Both the position numbers and the translations under genes were made by a program. From a bacterium (GTDB lineage: Bacteria > Spirochaetota > Spirochaetia > JABEVK01), in contig JAJXVP010000013.1 of assembly GCA_021782055.1 (NCBI GenBank), positions 1-34,564 of the forward strand: DNA of 34,564 nt. The letters are read 5' to 3'. Positions 15,354-24,977 of the stretch are shown here, piece by piece (position 1 is the first letter of the stretch; every line of letters starts with the position of its first letter). The notes below the pieces were generated by a model. The model saw nothing but the letters and a program-made list of their open reading frames with translations, ran no database searches and had not been told where the DNA came from.

Positions 15354-16160
15354 GTGTTCCTCGCGGCCATCTTTACCCATGCGAATTTATTCTTCCTCAT
15401 TCTCGTCCGGGTGTTCGCGATGCTTTCGGTAGCTCCGCTGTTTTCAAGCGAAGCGATTCCCGGCGCAGGACGAGCGGGTTTGGCCTTTTTCACCGCCATC
15501 GTTGTTTTTCCCTGGATGCTTCAATCCGGATACCCCATTCCTGATAATGGGTTGGCCTATGTCGGGCTGTTGGTTGGCGAGGCCTTGTTGGGCATTTTAC
15601 AGGGCTTTTTTTTGGTACTCGTGTATTCGGTTTTTCAAATGACAGGGCAGTTCTTTGCCCAACAAATGGGTTTTAATGCCAGTGAAACCTATGACCCCTT
15701 GGCTCAGCTGGAGTTGCCTGTTCTTGGGCAGTTCACCAACCTCATCGCCATGATGGTTTTTCTTTCGGTGGGTGGCTTTTCGAAAATCTTTTTGGTGAAC
15801 GTCTGGGCCAGCTTTCACGCGATTAGGGCGATTGATTTCCTCACTCAGCAAAACATCGTCAGTAATATGCTAATCACAGGGCTAGGTGTGATGTTTGAGC
15901 GGTCGTTTCTTTTGAGTTTGCCCGTCTATGGTGTCTTGCTCCTGACCACGACAGCTCTAGGCCTGATCGGTAAAGCGGCCCCTCAAATGAACCTCATGAT
16001 GATGGGCTTTCCCATTTCAATCGGCGTTGGCTTTGCTGTCTTGGTGTTAGGAATGCCGTTTTTGCTGTCAGCCTTTGCCGCTGTCGTGAGCAACGGCTTT
16101 ACCCAGCTCACCGATCTGCTGTTACGCCTAGCCCACCATCCCGTAGCGGGGGCGCCATGA
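15354..16160 (+). CDS. fliR: FliR, flagellar export gate protein
   Basis: FliR is a single-copy subunit of the export gate. The 268-residue protein is mostly hydrophobic, with about six membrane helices. It has the FliR signatures VRVFAMLSVAPLFSSEAIPG near the start and GQFFAQQMGFNASETYDP in the middle. Translation appears to start at a GTG at 15354, with only a weak ribosome-binding site, so it may depend on coupling with fliQ. Its stop overlaps the flhB start by four bases (ATGA). Confidence 0.95.
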   Translation: MFLAAIFTHANLFFLILVRVFAMLSVAPLFSSEAIPGAGRAGLAFFTAIVVFPWMLQSGYPIPDNGLAYVGLLVGEALLGILQGFFLVLVYSVFQMTGQFFAQQMGFNASETYDPLAQLELPVLGQFTNLIAMMVFLSVGGFSKIFLVNVWASFHAIRAIDFLTQQNIVSNMLITGLGVMFERSFLLSLPVYGVLLLTTTALGLIGKAAPQMNLMMMGFPISIGVGFAVLVLGMPFLLSAFAAVVSNGFTQLTDLLLRLAHHPVAGAP

Positions 16161-17317
16161 ATACGTTTGTGTTCGAAAAGCGGCGTTTTCCCTGGAGTTC
16201 TCTCCCCGAGGAGCCTCTGTGGTCCTTGCAGTGGTTTGCGGCCGAAGATGAAGGGCGCACCGAAGAACCGTCCGAAACCAAAATTCGCAAATCGCGCGAA
16301 GAAGGTAAGGTCGCCCGCTCGGTTGATATTGTTGCCGGAGTGGTGCTTTTGCTCCCGATGCTCTTGATCGCCTTTCTTTCGGGGTATTTCTGGGACAATG
16401 CCACGGCCATGATGACGTGGTTTTTTTCGCAAGCTACCGCCTTGGACCCCATTCATGGCGGTGGGCAAGTCTCGGGAATGTTTTTTCTCTACATGGCAAA
16501 ACTGGTGCTCCCCGTTCTGGGAATTGCCTTTTTAGGGGCCCTTATCGCCAATTTGCTCCAGTTTGGTTTTCTGTTTTCGACCAAGCCGATTACTCCCGAT
16601 TTTAGCCGTTTGGTACCCAAGTTCGGAAAATGGCTGCAGAACTCGCTGTTTTCGCCTCAAGCCCTGTTTAACATAGGCAAACAAGTGGTAAAAGTCGTGG
16701 CCTTGGGTGCCATTGCCTGGCTCAATGTTCAAGGCGTTTGGCCCCAGTTGATGAACTTGATCAGTCAGCCCATGGGGACGGCAACCTCGTTTCTTTGGGG
16801 CTTGGCCATGACTATCATTTTGCAAAGCGCAGTAGTCATGCTTCTTTTGGCTATTCCCGACTACATGTTTCAGCGTTGGCAACACCGCGAATCGTTAAAG
16901 ATGAGTCGCGAAGAAATCAAAGAAGAACATAAACAACAAGAAGGGGATCCCCTGATTCGTTCGCGGCTGCGGGAACGGATGCGCGAGATTTTGCGCCGCA
17001 ACATGATGCAGAATGTCCCCAAAGCCGACGTGATCATCACCAACCCGACCCACTACGCCATCGCCCTGCAGTTTGACGCACAAACCATGGTGGCTCCTAC
17101 CGTCTTGGCCAAAGGGCAAGACCTCATAGCCCAGCGGATCAAAGAGATTGCGGCGCAAAACAGCGTCCCCATCATGGAAAATAAGCCTTTGGCGCGAGCA
17201 CTCTATTCCGCCGTCGACGTGGGGGATCAAATTCCTCAGGAATACTGGGAAGTTGTCGCGAATATCTTGAAAGAAGTTTACCTCCTATCAGGAAAGAGTC
17301 GTTATGTGGTGGGGTAA
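16157..17317 (+). CDS. flhB: FlhB, export gate switch protein
   Basis: FlhB closes and opens the export gate and changes substrate class after cleaving itself. The 386-residue protein has four membrane helices (about 60-235) and a cytoplasmic domain with the self-cleavage motif Asn-Pro-Thr-His at 296-299. Before the usual FlhB opening (DEGRTEEPSETKIRKSREEG at 31-50) there are about 30 extra residues with a Trp-rich stretch. This extension has no obvious signal peptide; spirochaete FlhB proteins are often longer at this end. The start overlaps fliR by four bases. Catalytic residues appear intact. Confidence 0.97.
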   Translation: MNTFVFEKRRFPWSSLPEEPLWSLQWFAAEDEGRTEEPSETKIRKSREEGKVARSVDIVAGVVLLLPMLLIAFLSGYFWDNATAMMTWFFSQATALDPIHGGGQVSGMFFLYMAKLVLPVLGIAFLGALIANLLQFGFLFSTKPITPDFSRLVPKFGKWLQNSLFSPQALFNIGKQVVKVVALGAIAWLNVQGVWPQLMNLISQPMGTATSFLWGLAMTIILQSAVVMLLLAIPDYMFQRWQHRESLKMSREEIKEEHKQQEGDPLIRSRLRERMREILRRNMMQNVPKADVIITNPTHYAIALQFDAQTMVAPTVLAKGQDLIAQRIKEIAAQNSVPIMENKPLARALYSAVDVGDQIPQEYWEVVANILKEVYLLSGKSRYVVG

Positions 17318-17350
17318 GCGTGTCAGTGATCTTGAGCAAGGAGGGGGCCA

Positions 17351-19471
17351 ATGAGCGATTTTTTGCAGACGTTCCGGACCAGTTTCTCGAAGGGAAGGTC
17401 GGATGCCGCGATGGCGGCCGGTATCATCGGCGTAGTTCTCATGCTCTTGATTCCTCTCCCGACCTTTTTGCTGGACACCTTTTTAGCCCTCAACCTGTTG
17501 TTTGCGGTTTTGATTATTCTTGTTGTGGTCTACACGCGACGGGTTCTTGATTTTACGATGTTTCCCACCTTGCTCTTGGTGACGACGGTCTTTGGGCTGG
17601 CTCTCAACATTTCAACCACAAGGCTCATCCTCACCGAAGGTCACAAATTTGATGGACGGATTATCCGCGCCTTCGCTACCTTTGTCGTAGGAGCCTCCCA
17701 GAATAACATCACGGTGATGAACCTCGTTGTTGGGTCAATCATCTTTATCATCCTCTTGGCGGTACAGTTTATTGTTATTACAAAAGGGGCAACTCGGGTG
17801 GCCGAAGTCGCCGCCCGCTTTACCTTGGATGGGCTCCCTGCGAAACAGATGACCATTGATAACTCGTTTTCAAGCGGTGCGATTTCTGAAGAAGAAGCCC
17901 AGCATCGCAAAGACGAACTTCAGGCAGAGGTTAGTTTTTTTGGTGCCATGGATGGTGCCTCGAAATTTGTTTCAGGAAACGTCAAGGTCGGACTACTGAT
18001 CACCTTAGTAAACGTGATAGCCGGTTTGATTGTGGGGATGACCATCCACCACGAAGCGTTTAACGAGGCGTTAACGACCTACGTCAGCCTTACCATTGGT
18101 GACGGTTTGGTCACGCAACTACCGGCCTTGCTGATTTCGGTGGCAACAGGCCTTTTGGTGACCCGATCGTCAAACACGAGTGTTGGTGAGGCCGCTTTAA
18201 AACAATTCACGCAACAGGCCAAGGTCTACTGGGTAGCAGGTGCCTTTTTAACGATCCTGGGCTTTATTCCCGGGTTTCCTTGGTACATCCTGTTGCCTTT
18301 GGCTGGACTTGTCTTTTTCTTGGCCTTTCGTTTGTCCCGAGTAGAAATTCAAAAGCAAGAGCAGGCCGAAGAGGCCGCTCGGGTCACTTCAGGGGCCAAA
18401 ACCGGCGAGTCACCCAAGGGCCCTGAAACGGTGGCCCCTTTGGACCCGCTCAGCTTGGAACTTGGGTATGGCTTGATCCCCCTTGTCGATAAAGAGCAGG
18501 GCGCCGAACTTTTGGAACGGATTACCCGAATCCGGCGTGAGACGGCTTTGGATCTTGGGCTTGTTGTTCCCCGAATTCGCATTATCGATAACATGCGCTT
18601 GGAACCCAGCGATTACAGCTTAAAGATTAAAGGGATGGAAGTCGGAAAAGGAACCATTCGGATGGGGAGTTTCTTGGCGATTAACCCGGGTGGCGAACGA
18701 GAAGAAATCCCTGGTGAAAAGGCTTTTGACCCGGCGTTTCATCTGCCTGCTCTGTGGATAAGTGAAGAGGATCGGGACAAAGCCGAACGTGCGGGCTACA
18801 CCGTGGTAGATTCCCCTTCCATCATTGCCACCCACCTTACCGAGGTTATCAAACATCATGCACCCGAGATTCTAGGTCGCCAAGAGGTTCAAAGCCTCGT
18901 CGACACCGTCAAAGCCGACTATCCGGCGGTTGTTGACGAAGTGCTGAAACTCTTCGGGCTCGGCGAGCTACAAAAGGTGCTTCAAGGACTTTTATCGGAA
19001 CAGGTTTCAATCCGCAACCTGGTTGTCATTTTAGAGACGGTCGCTGACTACGGTCCCATTACGAAGGATGTCAGCTTTTTAATTGAAAAGGTGCGTCAAG
19101 CCTTGGCCCGCCAAATATGTCTTCAATATGCCGATGACGACAAGGTCTTGCACGTTTTAACCCTCGAGCCCTCACTGGAGCAAAAAATCATTGATTCACG
19201 CCACGACGGGGTGGGAGGGGCTGTTGCCGCCTTGGAGCCCGAGTTCATGCGCCTATGGATCAACGCCATCACGAATACCTTTCGAAACACTCAGAACATG
19301 GGCTACTTGCCGGTCTTGCTCACCAGTGAAGCTGCCCGTGCTCTGGTCAAAAATAGTACGCAACGCGAAATTCCTGATTTGACGGTGCTCTCCGTGCCCG
19401 AAATTGCCCCAGGGATCCGAGTGGAATCCTTGGGCGAAGTTCAAATCTCTGATCAGGCAAAAGCATCGTAA
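17351..19471 (+). CDS. flhA: FlhA, flagellar export gate protein
   Basis: FlhA forms the nonameric ring under the export gate that docks substrates and uses proton-motive force. The 706-residue protein has about eight membrane helices in the first 320 residues. The FHIPEP-family signature runs from FDGRIIRAFATFVVGASQNN to TRVAEVAARFTLDGLPAKQM. The C-terminal cytoplasmic domain (about 360-700) has the normal FlhA subdomains. AAGGAGGGGG lies before the ATG. Length is standard. It lies between flhB and flhF, as in most motile bacteria with polar flagella. Confidence 0.97.
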   Translation: MSDFLQTFRTSFSKGRSDAAMAAGIIGVVLMLLIPLPTFLLDTFLALNLLFAVLIILVVVYTRRVLDFTMFPTLLLVTTVFGLALNISTTRLILTEGHKFDGRIIRAFATFVVGASQNNITVMNLVVGSIIFIILLAVQFIVITKGATRVAEVAARFTLDGLPAKQMTIDNSFSSGAISEEEAQHRKDELQAEVSFFGAMDGASKFVSGNVKVGLLITLVNVIAGLIVGMTIHHEAFNEALTTYVSLTIGDGLVTQLPALLISVATGLLVTRSSNTSVGEAALKQFTQQAKVYWVAGAFLTILGFIPGFPWYILLPLAGLVFFLAFRLSRVEIQKQEQAEEAARVTSGAKTGESPKGPETVAPLDPLSLELGYGLIPLVDKEQGAELLERITRIRRETALDLGLVVPRIRIIDNMRLEPSDYSLKIKGMEVGKGTIRMGSFLAINPGGEREEIPGEKAFDPAFHLPALWISEEDRDKAERAGYTVVDSPSIIATHLTEVIKHHAPEILGRQEVQSLVDTVKADYPAVVDEVLKLFGLGELQKVLQGLLSEQVSIRNLVVILETVADYGPITKDVSFLIEKVRQALARQICLQYADDDKVLHVLTLEPSLEQKIIDSRHDGVGGAVAALEPEFMRLWINAITNTFRNTQNMGYLPVLLTSEAARALVKNSTQREIPDLTVLSVPEIAPGIRVESLGEVQISDQAKAS

Positions 19472-19500
19472 AAGTTTTATAAAAAGGAGGTAGAGCCAGG

Positions 19501-20706
19501 ATGCACCAGTTTTTCACCGAAAGCGGCGCCACATTTCAAGAAGCTATGGATAAAGTCCGGAACAAGTACGGCGGTTCAGCGCAAATTACCGCCCATCGGA
19601 CGGTGGAAATGGGGGGCTTTCTCGGATTCTTCCAGCGCGAAGGCGTCGAAATCTCAGGGTTTCTTAAGCATGATTGGAATACTCAAGACAAAGAAAAAGC
19701 GAAGCTAGAAGAGGAAAAACGCAAACTGCTGGCCGTCGCTCAAGCTAAAGTCGCCGAAGAAAAAAAAGAAGATCACCTCAAATCTGTGCTTGAAGAAGTA
19801 AAACTTCTTAAAAAGCAACTCGATGAGCTCCCCGATAAAATGCCTGAAGCGAGGGTATCGGAACACCCATCGTTGACCCGTCTAACCGCACTTTTAGAAG
19901 ATAATGATTTCTCTCCTGCGTATATTCGTATGCTCCTTGATCGTGTTAAACGAGAATGTAGCGTGGCCGACCTCGAGACTTACGAGACCATCGAGGCCCG
20001 GGTCGTCGAGTGGATTGCGCAATCCCTTACCATCTATGAAGATCCTCCCGCCTCTAAGCCACGGATTTTTATTTTGGTTGGCCCCACCGGTGTGGGTAAA
20101 ACGACGACGATTGCGAAATTGGCAGCCGTTTACGGTCTGGGTGTCGGCGGTGAAAAGCCACAGAAATTATCGATGATCACGATCGATAACTACCGTATTG
20201 GCGCCAAACAGCAAATCGAGTCTTATGGCGAAATTATGGAAATTCCTGTTACTTGCGTTGAGAGCTATGACGCCCTTAGGCAGAGAATCGAGCTTGATGC
20301 CCAACGAGACATGATTTTAATTGATACGATAGGGAAAAGTCCTAAGGATTTTGTCAAACTGGCAGAAATGCGTCATTTGCTCGAAGGCTGTGGCCGTCCC
20401 AGCGAAGTCCATTTGGCCTTCAGCGCCACTACCAAGACCAAGGATATCCGTGAAATCTTTCAGCAATTTGAGTCCTTTGGTTACCGGTCGCTGGTCATCA
20501 CCAAGCTCGATGAAACCTCGGTCGTAGGAAACCTGATTTCTCTTTCCTGGGAACGACAAAAACCCGTTTCCTTTTATACGGATGGCCAAGCGGTACCTCA
20601 GAATATCCAGCGCGCCACCAAAACCTTTTTACTTGAACGTCTGGTGGGCTTCCGGCCCGAAAATCTCAAACTTATGAAAAGGACCGAAAATGGCCGATCA
20701 AGCTGA
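19501..20706 (+). CDS. flhF: FlhF, SRP-type GTPase for flagellar placement
   Basis: FlhF is an SRP-family GTPase that sets the position of the first basal-body proteins at the cell pole. The 401-residue protein has a charged, coiled N-terminal B domain (about 1-115), a helical N domain and a G domain. Motifs seen are the P-loop GPTGVGKTT at 194-202, DTIGKSP at 275-281 and TKLDE at 334-338. Many FlhF proteins have DTAGxSP at the second motif, so the Ile is a variation but keeps the Asp and Gly. AAAGGAGGT precedes the ATG. It overlaps flhG by 17 bases, matching their joint role. Confidence 0.95.
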   Translation: MHQFFTESGATFQEAMDKVRNKYGGSAQITAHRTVEMGGFLGFFQREGVEISGFLKHDWNTQDKEKAKLEEEKRKLLAVAQAKVAEEKKEDHLKSVLEEVKLLKKQLDELPDKMPEARVSEHPSLTRLTALLEDNDFSPAYIRMLLDRVKRECSVADLETYETIEARVVEWIAQSLTIYEDPPASKPRIFILVGPTGVGKTTTIAKLAAVYGLGVGGEKPQKLSMITIDNYRIGAKQQIESYGEIMEIPVTCVESYDALRQRIELDAQRDMILIDTIGKSPKDFVKLAEMRHLLEGCGRPSEVHLAFSATTKTKDIREIFQQFESFGYRSLVITKLDETSVVGNLISLSWERQKPVSFYTDGQAVPQNIQRATKTFLLERLVGFRPENLKLMKRTENGRSS

Positions 20707-21580
20707 AAAACTCCGCGAACTTGTCAAAGCCCGTGCTGCTACACCTGAAGGCCCCACGCCTTCCGCAAAAAAAACCCGAGTCATCACGGTTACCTCTGGA
20801 AAAGGTGGTGTAGGTAAAACCAACCTTTCGGTAAATTTGGCCTTGGCTTACTCGCGAATGGGTAAAAAAGTCATTCTCTTGGACGCTGACCTGGGGCTTG
20901 CTAACGTCAACGTGGTTTTGGGGGTTATCCCCAAGTACACCCTTTACCACATGATCCGCCAGCAAAAGACGATGAAAGAGATTTTGACGCCGACCGACTA
21001 CGGCATTTCGTTTGTCGCCGGGGCTTCGGGCTTTACCAAGATCGCCAACCTTAACGATACCGAACGGGCTGCGTTTATTCAGGAACTGTCGACCCTGTCT
21101 GAAGCTGATATTTTGATCATTGATACCTCGGCTGGAGTGACCAAGAATGTTCTCGATTTTGTCGCTGCCGCTGATGATACGTTGATTGTAACAACGCCAG
21201 AGCCTACCGCCATTACCGACGCCTATGGCATTATTAAAATAATCGCCACCGAGTTTACCACCACCGATATGGGGTTAAAATTGATTGTCAACCGGGTCTC
21301 TTCGGTTGTCGAAGGCAAAAAGGTTGCCGAGCGAGTCATTAACATCGCCAGCCAGTTTTTGAATGTCAAGGTCGATTATCTGGGGTACGTTTACGAAGAC
21401 CCCAACGTTCAGGCCTCGGTGCTCAAACAGCGCCCCTTTTTGATTCAGGACGCCAAGAGCAAGGCAAGTCAGTGTTTAATGAATATTGTTAGTCGCATGG
21501 AAAAAGTAGAGTACCGGGAAGGTCGTGGGATTTCAGGCTTTTTGAGCCGCTTTTTTGGACGTCAGGAAGGAAAAGAATGA
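20690..21580 (+). CDS. flhG: FlhG (FleN), MinD-like ATPase for flagellar number
   Basis: FlhG is a MinD/ParA-type ATPase that limits flagellar number and activates FlhF. The 296-residue protein starts MADQAEKLRELV, containing the DQAxxLR motif known to stimulate the FlhF GTPase. A deviant Walker A, KGGVGKT, lies at 38-44; LDADLGLANVNVVLG follows. The last residues (GISGFLSRFFGRQ) look like an amphipathic membrane-binding helix. It begins inside flhF, so production of the two is probably linked. All expected functional elements are present. Confidence 0.95.
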   Translation: MADQAEKLRELVKARAATPEGPTPSAKKTRVITVTSGKGGVGKTNLSVNLALAYSRMGKKVILLDADLGLANVNVVLGVIPKYTLYHMIRQQKTMKEILTPTDYGISFVAGASGFTKIANLNDTERAAFIQELSTLSEADILIIDTSAGVTKNVLDFVAAADDTLIVTTPEPTAITDAYGIIKIIATEFTTTDMGLKLIVNRVSSVVEGKKVAERVINIASQFLNVKVDYLGYVYEDPNVQASVLKQRPFLIQDAKSKASQCLMNIVSRMEKVEYREGRGISGFLSRFFGRQEGKE

Positions 21581-21595
21581 TCGGAATGACTTGTC

Positions 21596-21623
21596 TTGAC
21601 GGTACTAGGCTTCGTCTTTTAAG
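21596..21623 (+). promoter_or_regulatory. Weak candidate promoter before the fliA-proximal genes
   Basis: TTGACG at 21596-21601 and TTTAAG at 21618-21623 are 16 bases apart in the 68-bp gap after flhG. The first box matches 5 of 6 consensus bases, the second 4 of 6. A promoter here could give separate control of the membrane protein, fliA and the downstream genes. No sigma-28-type sequence was seen. Confidence 0.3.
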
Positions 21624-21648
21624 CTAAATAGGGAGGGGAGGGTCTTTC

Positions 21649-22218
21649 ATGTCTTGGAAAGTCGCATTCGGCGCCGCCGGAGGGGCCTTTCTCCTTTCCT
21701 TCATAAGTGCGGGCCTCGGGGGTTCGGACTTAGGAAGTATGTTCTTGCGGGCCCTTTTTTTTGGCGTTTTGGCCTGTGGAGCCGCTTTGGGGGTGGAATG
21801 GGTCTTGAGGACGCTGTTACCTGAGCTGTTTCAAACGGTTCCTCCTCCTGAAGAGCCTGAAGCACCTCGGGTAGATATTACGCTGGAACCTGAAGCTTCG
21901 GAGTTTGTCAGGGAACTCAGTTCGGAGGAGCCTTCGGAAGCGGAGGCCGAACCCCGGGCCCGAGAGGTAGCGGGACCAGCACCGGTGCATGAAGTGGCTT
22001 CCGAGGGCGAAGAGTTGCCCGAGATTGGGTCGTTTCTGGCGTCGTTTGGCCCCGAAGGGATTCAGCCTTCTGAGGTTGCGGTTGAGCCTTCTCGGGGAGA
22101 AGCTTCTCGTGGGGAATCAAACCGAACACCCACGGGGGATGTGATCTTGGACGGTATTGCGCATGATCCCACGGTTTTGGCCAAGGCCGTCCAAACCGTT
22201 TTGAAGAAAGGCCAGTAA
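21649..22218 (+). CDS. Acidic two-helix membrane protein between flhG and fliA
   Basis: I do not recognise a named domain. The 189-residue product has two hydrophobic helices near the start (about 5-25 and 32-53), then a long acidic region rich in Glu, Pro, Ala and Ser. A short C-terminal helix follows (about 168-189, GIAHDPTVLAKAVQTVLKKG). GGGAGGGGAGGG gives a strong ribosome-binding site. A hypothetical protein of this kind also lies between flhG and whiG in Treponema, so it is probably a conserved accessory gene of spirochaete motility. A membrane anchor with a flexible cytoplasmic arm fits the sequence. The function is unknown. Confidence 0.75.
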   Translation: MSWKVAFGAAGGAFLLSFISAGLGGSDLGSMFLRALFFGVLACGAALGVEWVLRTLLPELFQTVPPPEEPEAPRVDITLEPEASEFVRELSSEEPSEAEAEPRAREVAGPAPVHEVASEGEELPEIGSFLASFGPEGIQPSEVAVEPSRGEASRGESNRTPTGDVILDGIAHDPTVLAKAVQTVLKKGQ

Positions 22219-22227
22219 GGATTGAGG

Positions 22228-23016
22228 ATGTCAGACAACGTCTTGGATGAAAAAATCGAGGCCCAGGCCTGGCTAGAATACAAAAAGACGCGAAGTCCCA
22301 AGCTCAGGGATTCTTTTATTCGTCAGTATGCGCCTCTGGTGCGTTATGTTGCCGGAAAGGTTGCCATGGGTTTGCCTCAAAATGTCGATTATGATGATTT
22401 GGTAGGGTATGGGGTTTTTGGCCTTATTGATGCGATAGACAAGTTTGATCCCGAAAAACATGTCAAATTTAAAACCTACGCCGTTACCCGCATTCGGGGA
22501 GCAATCTTTGACGAATTGCGGGCGATTGACTGGGTTCCTCGCTCTGTGCGTCAAAAATCACGCGAAGTCGAAGAAGCCATCGTGACCTTGGAAGCGAGGT
22601 TGGGGCGACAGGTCACCGACAAAGAAATCGCTGACGAGCTGGGGATGAAAGAAGACGAGTTTAACGACACGTTGATCAAGATCAGTGGAACCGCCGTGCT
22701 TTCCTTGAATGATGTTTGGTACACGGGTGACGAAAACGATAAGGTTTCGATTGTCGAGAGCATTGAATCCCCACAAACCCTCAACCCTGACAACATTGTC
22801 GAACGGGATGTGGTTAAAAAGGTAATTTTAGAAGCCCTTCAAGAGTTACCTGAAAAAGAAAAAAAGGTTCTTGTCCTTTACTACTACGAAGACTTAACTT
22901 TAAAAGAAATTGGAAAAGTTTTAGAAGTCACAGAATCTCGTGTCAGTCAGCTTCATACCAAGGCGATCTTACGGCTTCGGGCAAGGCTGATGAATGCCCG
23001 AAAAGGTATTTTTTAG
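22228..23016 (+). CDS. fliA: FliA/WhiG sigma-28 factor
   Basis: This RNA polymerase sigma factor directs late flagellar and chemotaxis genes. The 262-residue form from ATG 22228 is chosen because AAGGA lies 6 bases before it; an in-frame TTG two codons earlier is less likely. Region 2 is clear ([38 protein letters not shown]). Region 3 has [17 protein letters not shown], and region 4 has the helix-turn-helix [25 protein letters not shown]. Spirochaete copies are often called WhiG. No anti-sigma factor FlgM gene is visible nearby. Confidence 0.95.
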   Translation: MSDNVLDEKIEAQAWLEYKKTRSPKLRDSFIRQYAPLVRYVAGKVAMGLPQNVDYDDLVGYGVFGLIDAIDKFDPEKHVKFKTYAVTRIRGAIFDELRAIDWVPRSVRQKSREVEEAIVTLEARLGRQVTDKEIADELGMKEDEFNDTLIKISGTAVLSLNDVWYTGDENDKVSIVESIESPQTLNPDNIVERDVVKKVILEALQELPEKEKKVLVLYYYEDLTLKEIGKVLEVTESRVSQLHTKAILRLRARLMNARKGIF

Positions 23017-23036
23017 GCGAACAGCCGGGAGGCGTC

Positions 23037-24977
23037 ATGGTCTCGCTCGAACAACTCAAAGAATTTATGAGGGAGCGTGCCGAAGAGGACCGTCGCCTGC
23101 GCTCCGTTGCGGTCTCGGGAGCTACGCTCGAAGAAGCTCTGAAAGCGGCGTCAGCTGAGCTGGGGGTTCCTACCCGACGCTTGGAGTATGATGTTTTACA
23201 AAAAGGTTCGCCGGGAACCTTGGGGTTTGGCCGCAAGCCCTGGTCATTGATGGTCTTTGAAGTCAAAAAAGAAGTTAAGATTTCCCACGAATCAGAAGCC
23301 GACTTTATGCCCGACATAGCATCGACAGAAGCTGTAGTCAATGAAGATGGGCATATTTTTATTCGTTTATGGCATGATGGTGCTTACCTCAAAGTTACAG
23401 CTCCGGTTGGTGAGGGGGCCCCCGCGAACGAAAATCAAGCGTTAGAATTGCTACACGTTCGCAATGTCCGTGATATTAACCGCCAAGTTTTAAAAGGCGC
23501 ACTGAAGCTTGCCAATGGAACGTATGGCAAAGTGGGGGATTACCCCCATAACCCAGCGGCAGATACGCTCATGACGGTGGATATTGAAGACCAGGAGATG
23601 CGTGCTTCGGTGGTTTTAACGCCTCCGGGGATGAACGGCGCGGATATTTCTCGTGAAGAGCTCGAACACTTTTTGAAAAATAACGGGGTAGTTCATGGAC
23701 TCCTGATGGCTGATATCGAGGCGCTGATCGATGAACCTGTTTACAGCCGTAAGGTTGTTGTGGCTCAGGGGACTAAGCCTATCCCGGGTCAGGATGCCCG
23801 TATCATCTATAACTTTGATACCACTCTGCGAATCAAGCCGAAAGAGATCGAAGGTCGAGTCGATTTTAAAGAATTGAACACTATCCGCAACGTTTTAAAA
23901 AACGAAGAATTGGCCCGGAAAGAGCCAGCCCAACGAGGTATTCCAGGCCGAACCGTCACCGGGAGAATCCTAACGACAAAAGACGGTCGAGATGTTCCGT
24001 TCGACTTGGGCAATAACGTGACCCTGTCAAAAGACGGGCTTCGGGTTTTGGCAACCTCTGATGGTCAAGTGATGCTCTTGCAAAACAAAATCACCGTTGA
24101 GACCGTGATGGTGATTTCAGGAAACGTCAACAATTCCGTGGGAAATATCAATTTTTTGGGCAGTGTCTTGGTCAAAGGCAGTGTGGACGACGGGTTTACG
24201 GTTAAAGCCGTCGGCAACATTGAAGTGTTGGGTAACGTTGGTAAAGCAGTGCTTGAAACCCATGCCGATATTATTGTCCACCAGGGCATTAACGGGGGCG
24301 GTGAAGGGCATGTTATTGCCGGGCAAAGTTTATGGTCGAAGTTTATTCAAAATGCCAAGGTGGAAGCGGGCACTTTCGTCATCGTTTCGGACGGTATCTT
24401 ACACTCTCAGGTCACAGCGGGAAAGAAAATCCTCTGCAAAGGCAAACGGGCCAAAATTGTGGGTGGGTATTTGCGCGCGTCAGAAGAAATCAATGCGTCC
24501 AGTCTGGGGGCGATAGGTTCGGATGAAACCATTCTTGAAGTAGGCTTTGACCCCAAGTTGAAAGAAGAGCTGGATCAAATGGTCGACCAAAAAGAACAGC
24601 TCGAAAAGAATTTCAACCAGCTTAACTTGAACCTCCAGTCCTTGCTGAAACAAGAACGCATCATGAAAACTCTGCCACCGGAAAAGCTTCAGCAAAAGAA
24701 AACTCTTATGGCCAAACATACCGAAATTAAAAACCTACTAGCTCAATTAACAGATCAACTTGAAAAACGTCAGGCAGAACTTGAAGCCTTACGTTTTTCA
24801 GGGAAAATCTCTTCTTCGGGCGAAATCTACCCTGGAACCCGGTTTATTATTAAAGAAGTCACTTACGACGTGATACGAGAATGCAGTGGGCTAACTTTTA
24901 TTCGTGACGGAAACGTGGTAAGATCAATTAAGTACGAGGATATTGAAGATGACGAGATTGTTCGGAGGCCAGGATGA
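23037..24977 (+). CDS. Jag-N / FapA (DUF342) protein
   Basis: The 646-residue protein joins two domain types. Residues about 1-77 form a Jag-N domain (VAVSGATLEEALKAASAELG, then GSPGTLGFGRKPWSLMVFE), which in Jag/KhpB proteins precedes RNA-binding domains. Residues about 90-480 match the FapA/DUF342 family, with a long repetitive beta-helix-like part (VVSGNVNNSVGNINFLGSV, then VKAVGNIEVLGNVG). A coiled coil at about 505-590 and a small terminal domain follow. In Vibrio, FapA affects polar flagellum assembly. Here the gene starts just after fliA and overlaps the next gene by four bases, so a motility link is plausible. No catalytic motif was identified. Confidence 0.88.
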   Translation: MVSLEQLKEFMRERAEEDRRLRSVAVSGATLEEALKAASAELGVPTRRLEYDVLQKGSPGTLGFGRKPWSLMVFEVKKEVKISHESEADFMPDIASTEAVVNEDGHIFIRLWHDGAYLKVTAPVGEGAPANENQALELLHVRNVRDINRQVLKGALKLANGTYGKVGDYPHNPAADTLMTVDIEDQEMRASVVLTPPGMNGADISREELEHFLKNNGVVHGLLMADIEALIDEPVYSRKVVVAQGTKPIPGQDARIIYNFDTTLRIKPKEIEGRVDFKELNTIRNVLKNEELARKEPAQRGIPGRTVTGRILTTKDGRDVPFDLGNNVTLSKDGLRVLATSDGQVMLLQNKITVETVMVISGNVNNSVGNINFLGSVLVKGSVDDGFTVKAVGNIEVLGNVGKAVLETHADIIVHQGINGGGEGHVIAGQSLWSKFIQNAKVEAGTFVIVSDGILHSQVTAGKKILCKGKRAKIVGGYLRASEEINASSLGAIGSDETILEVGFDPKLKEELDQMVDQKEQLEKNFNQLNLNLQSLLKQERIMKTLPPEKLQQKKTLMAKHTEIKNLLAQLTDQLEKRQAELEALRFSGKISSSGEIYPGTRFIIKEVTYDVIRECSGLTFIRDGNVVRSIKYEDIEDDEIVRRPG

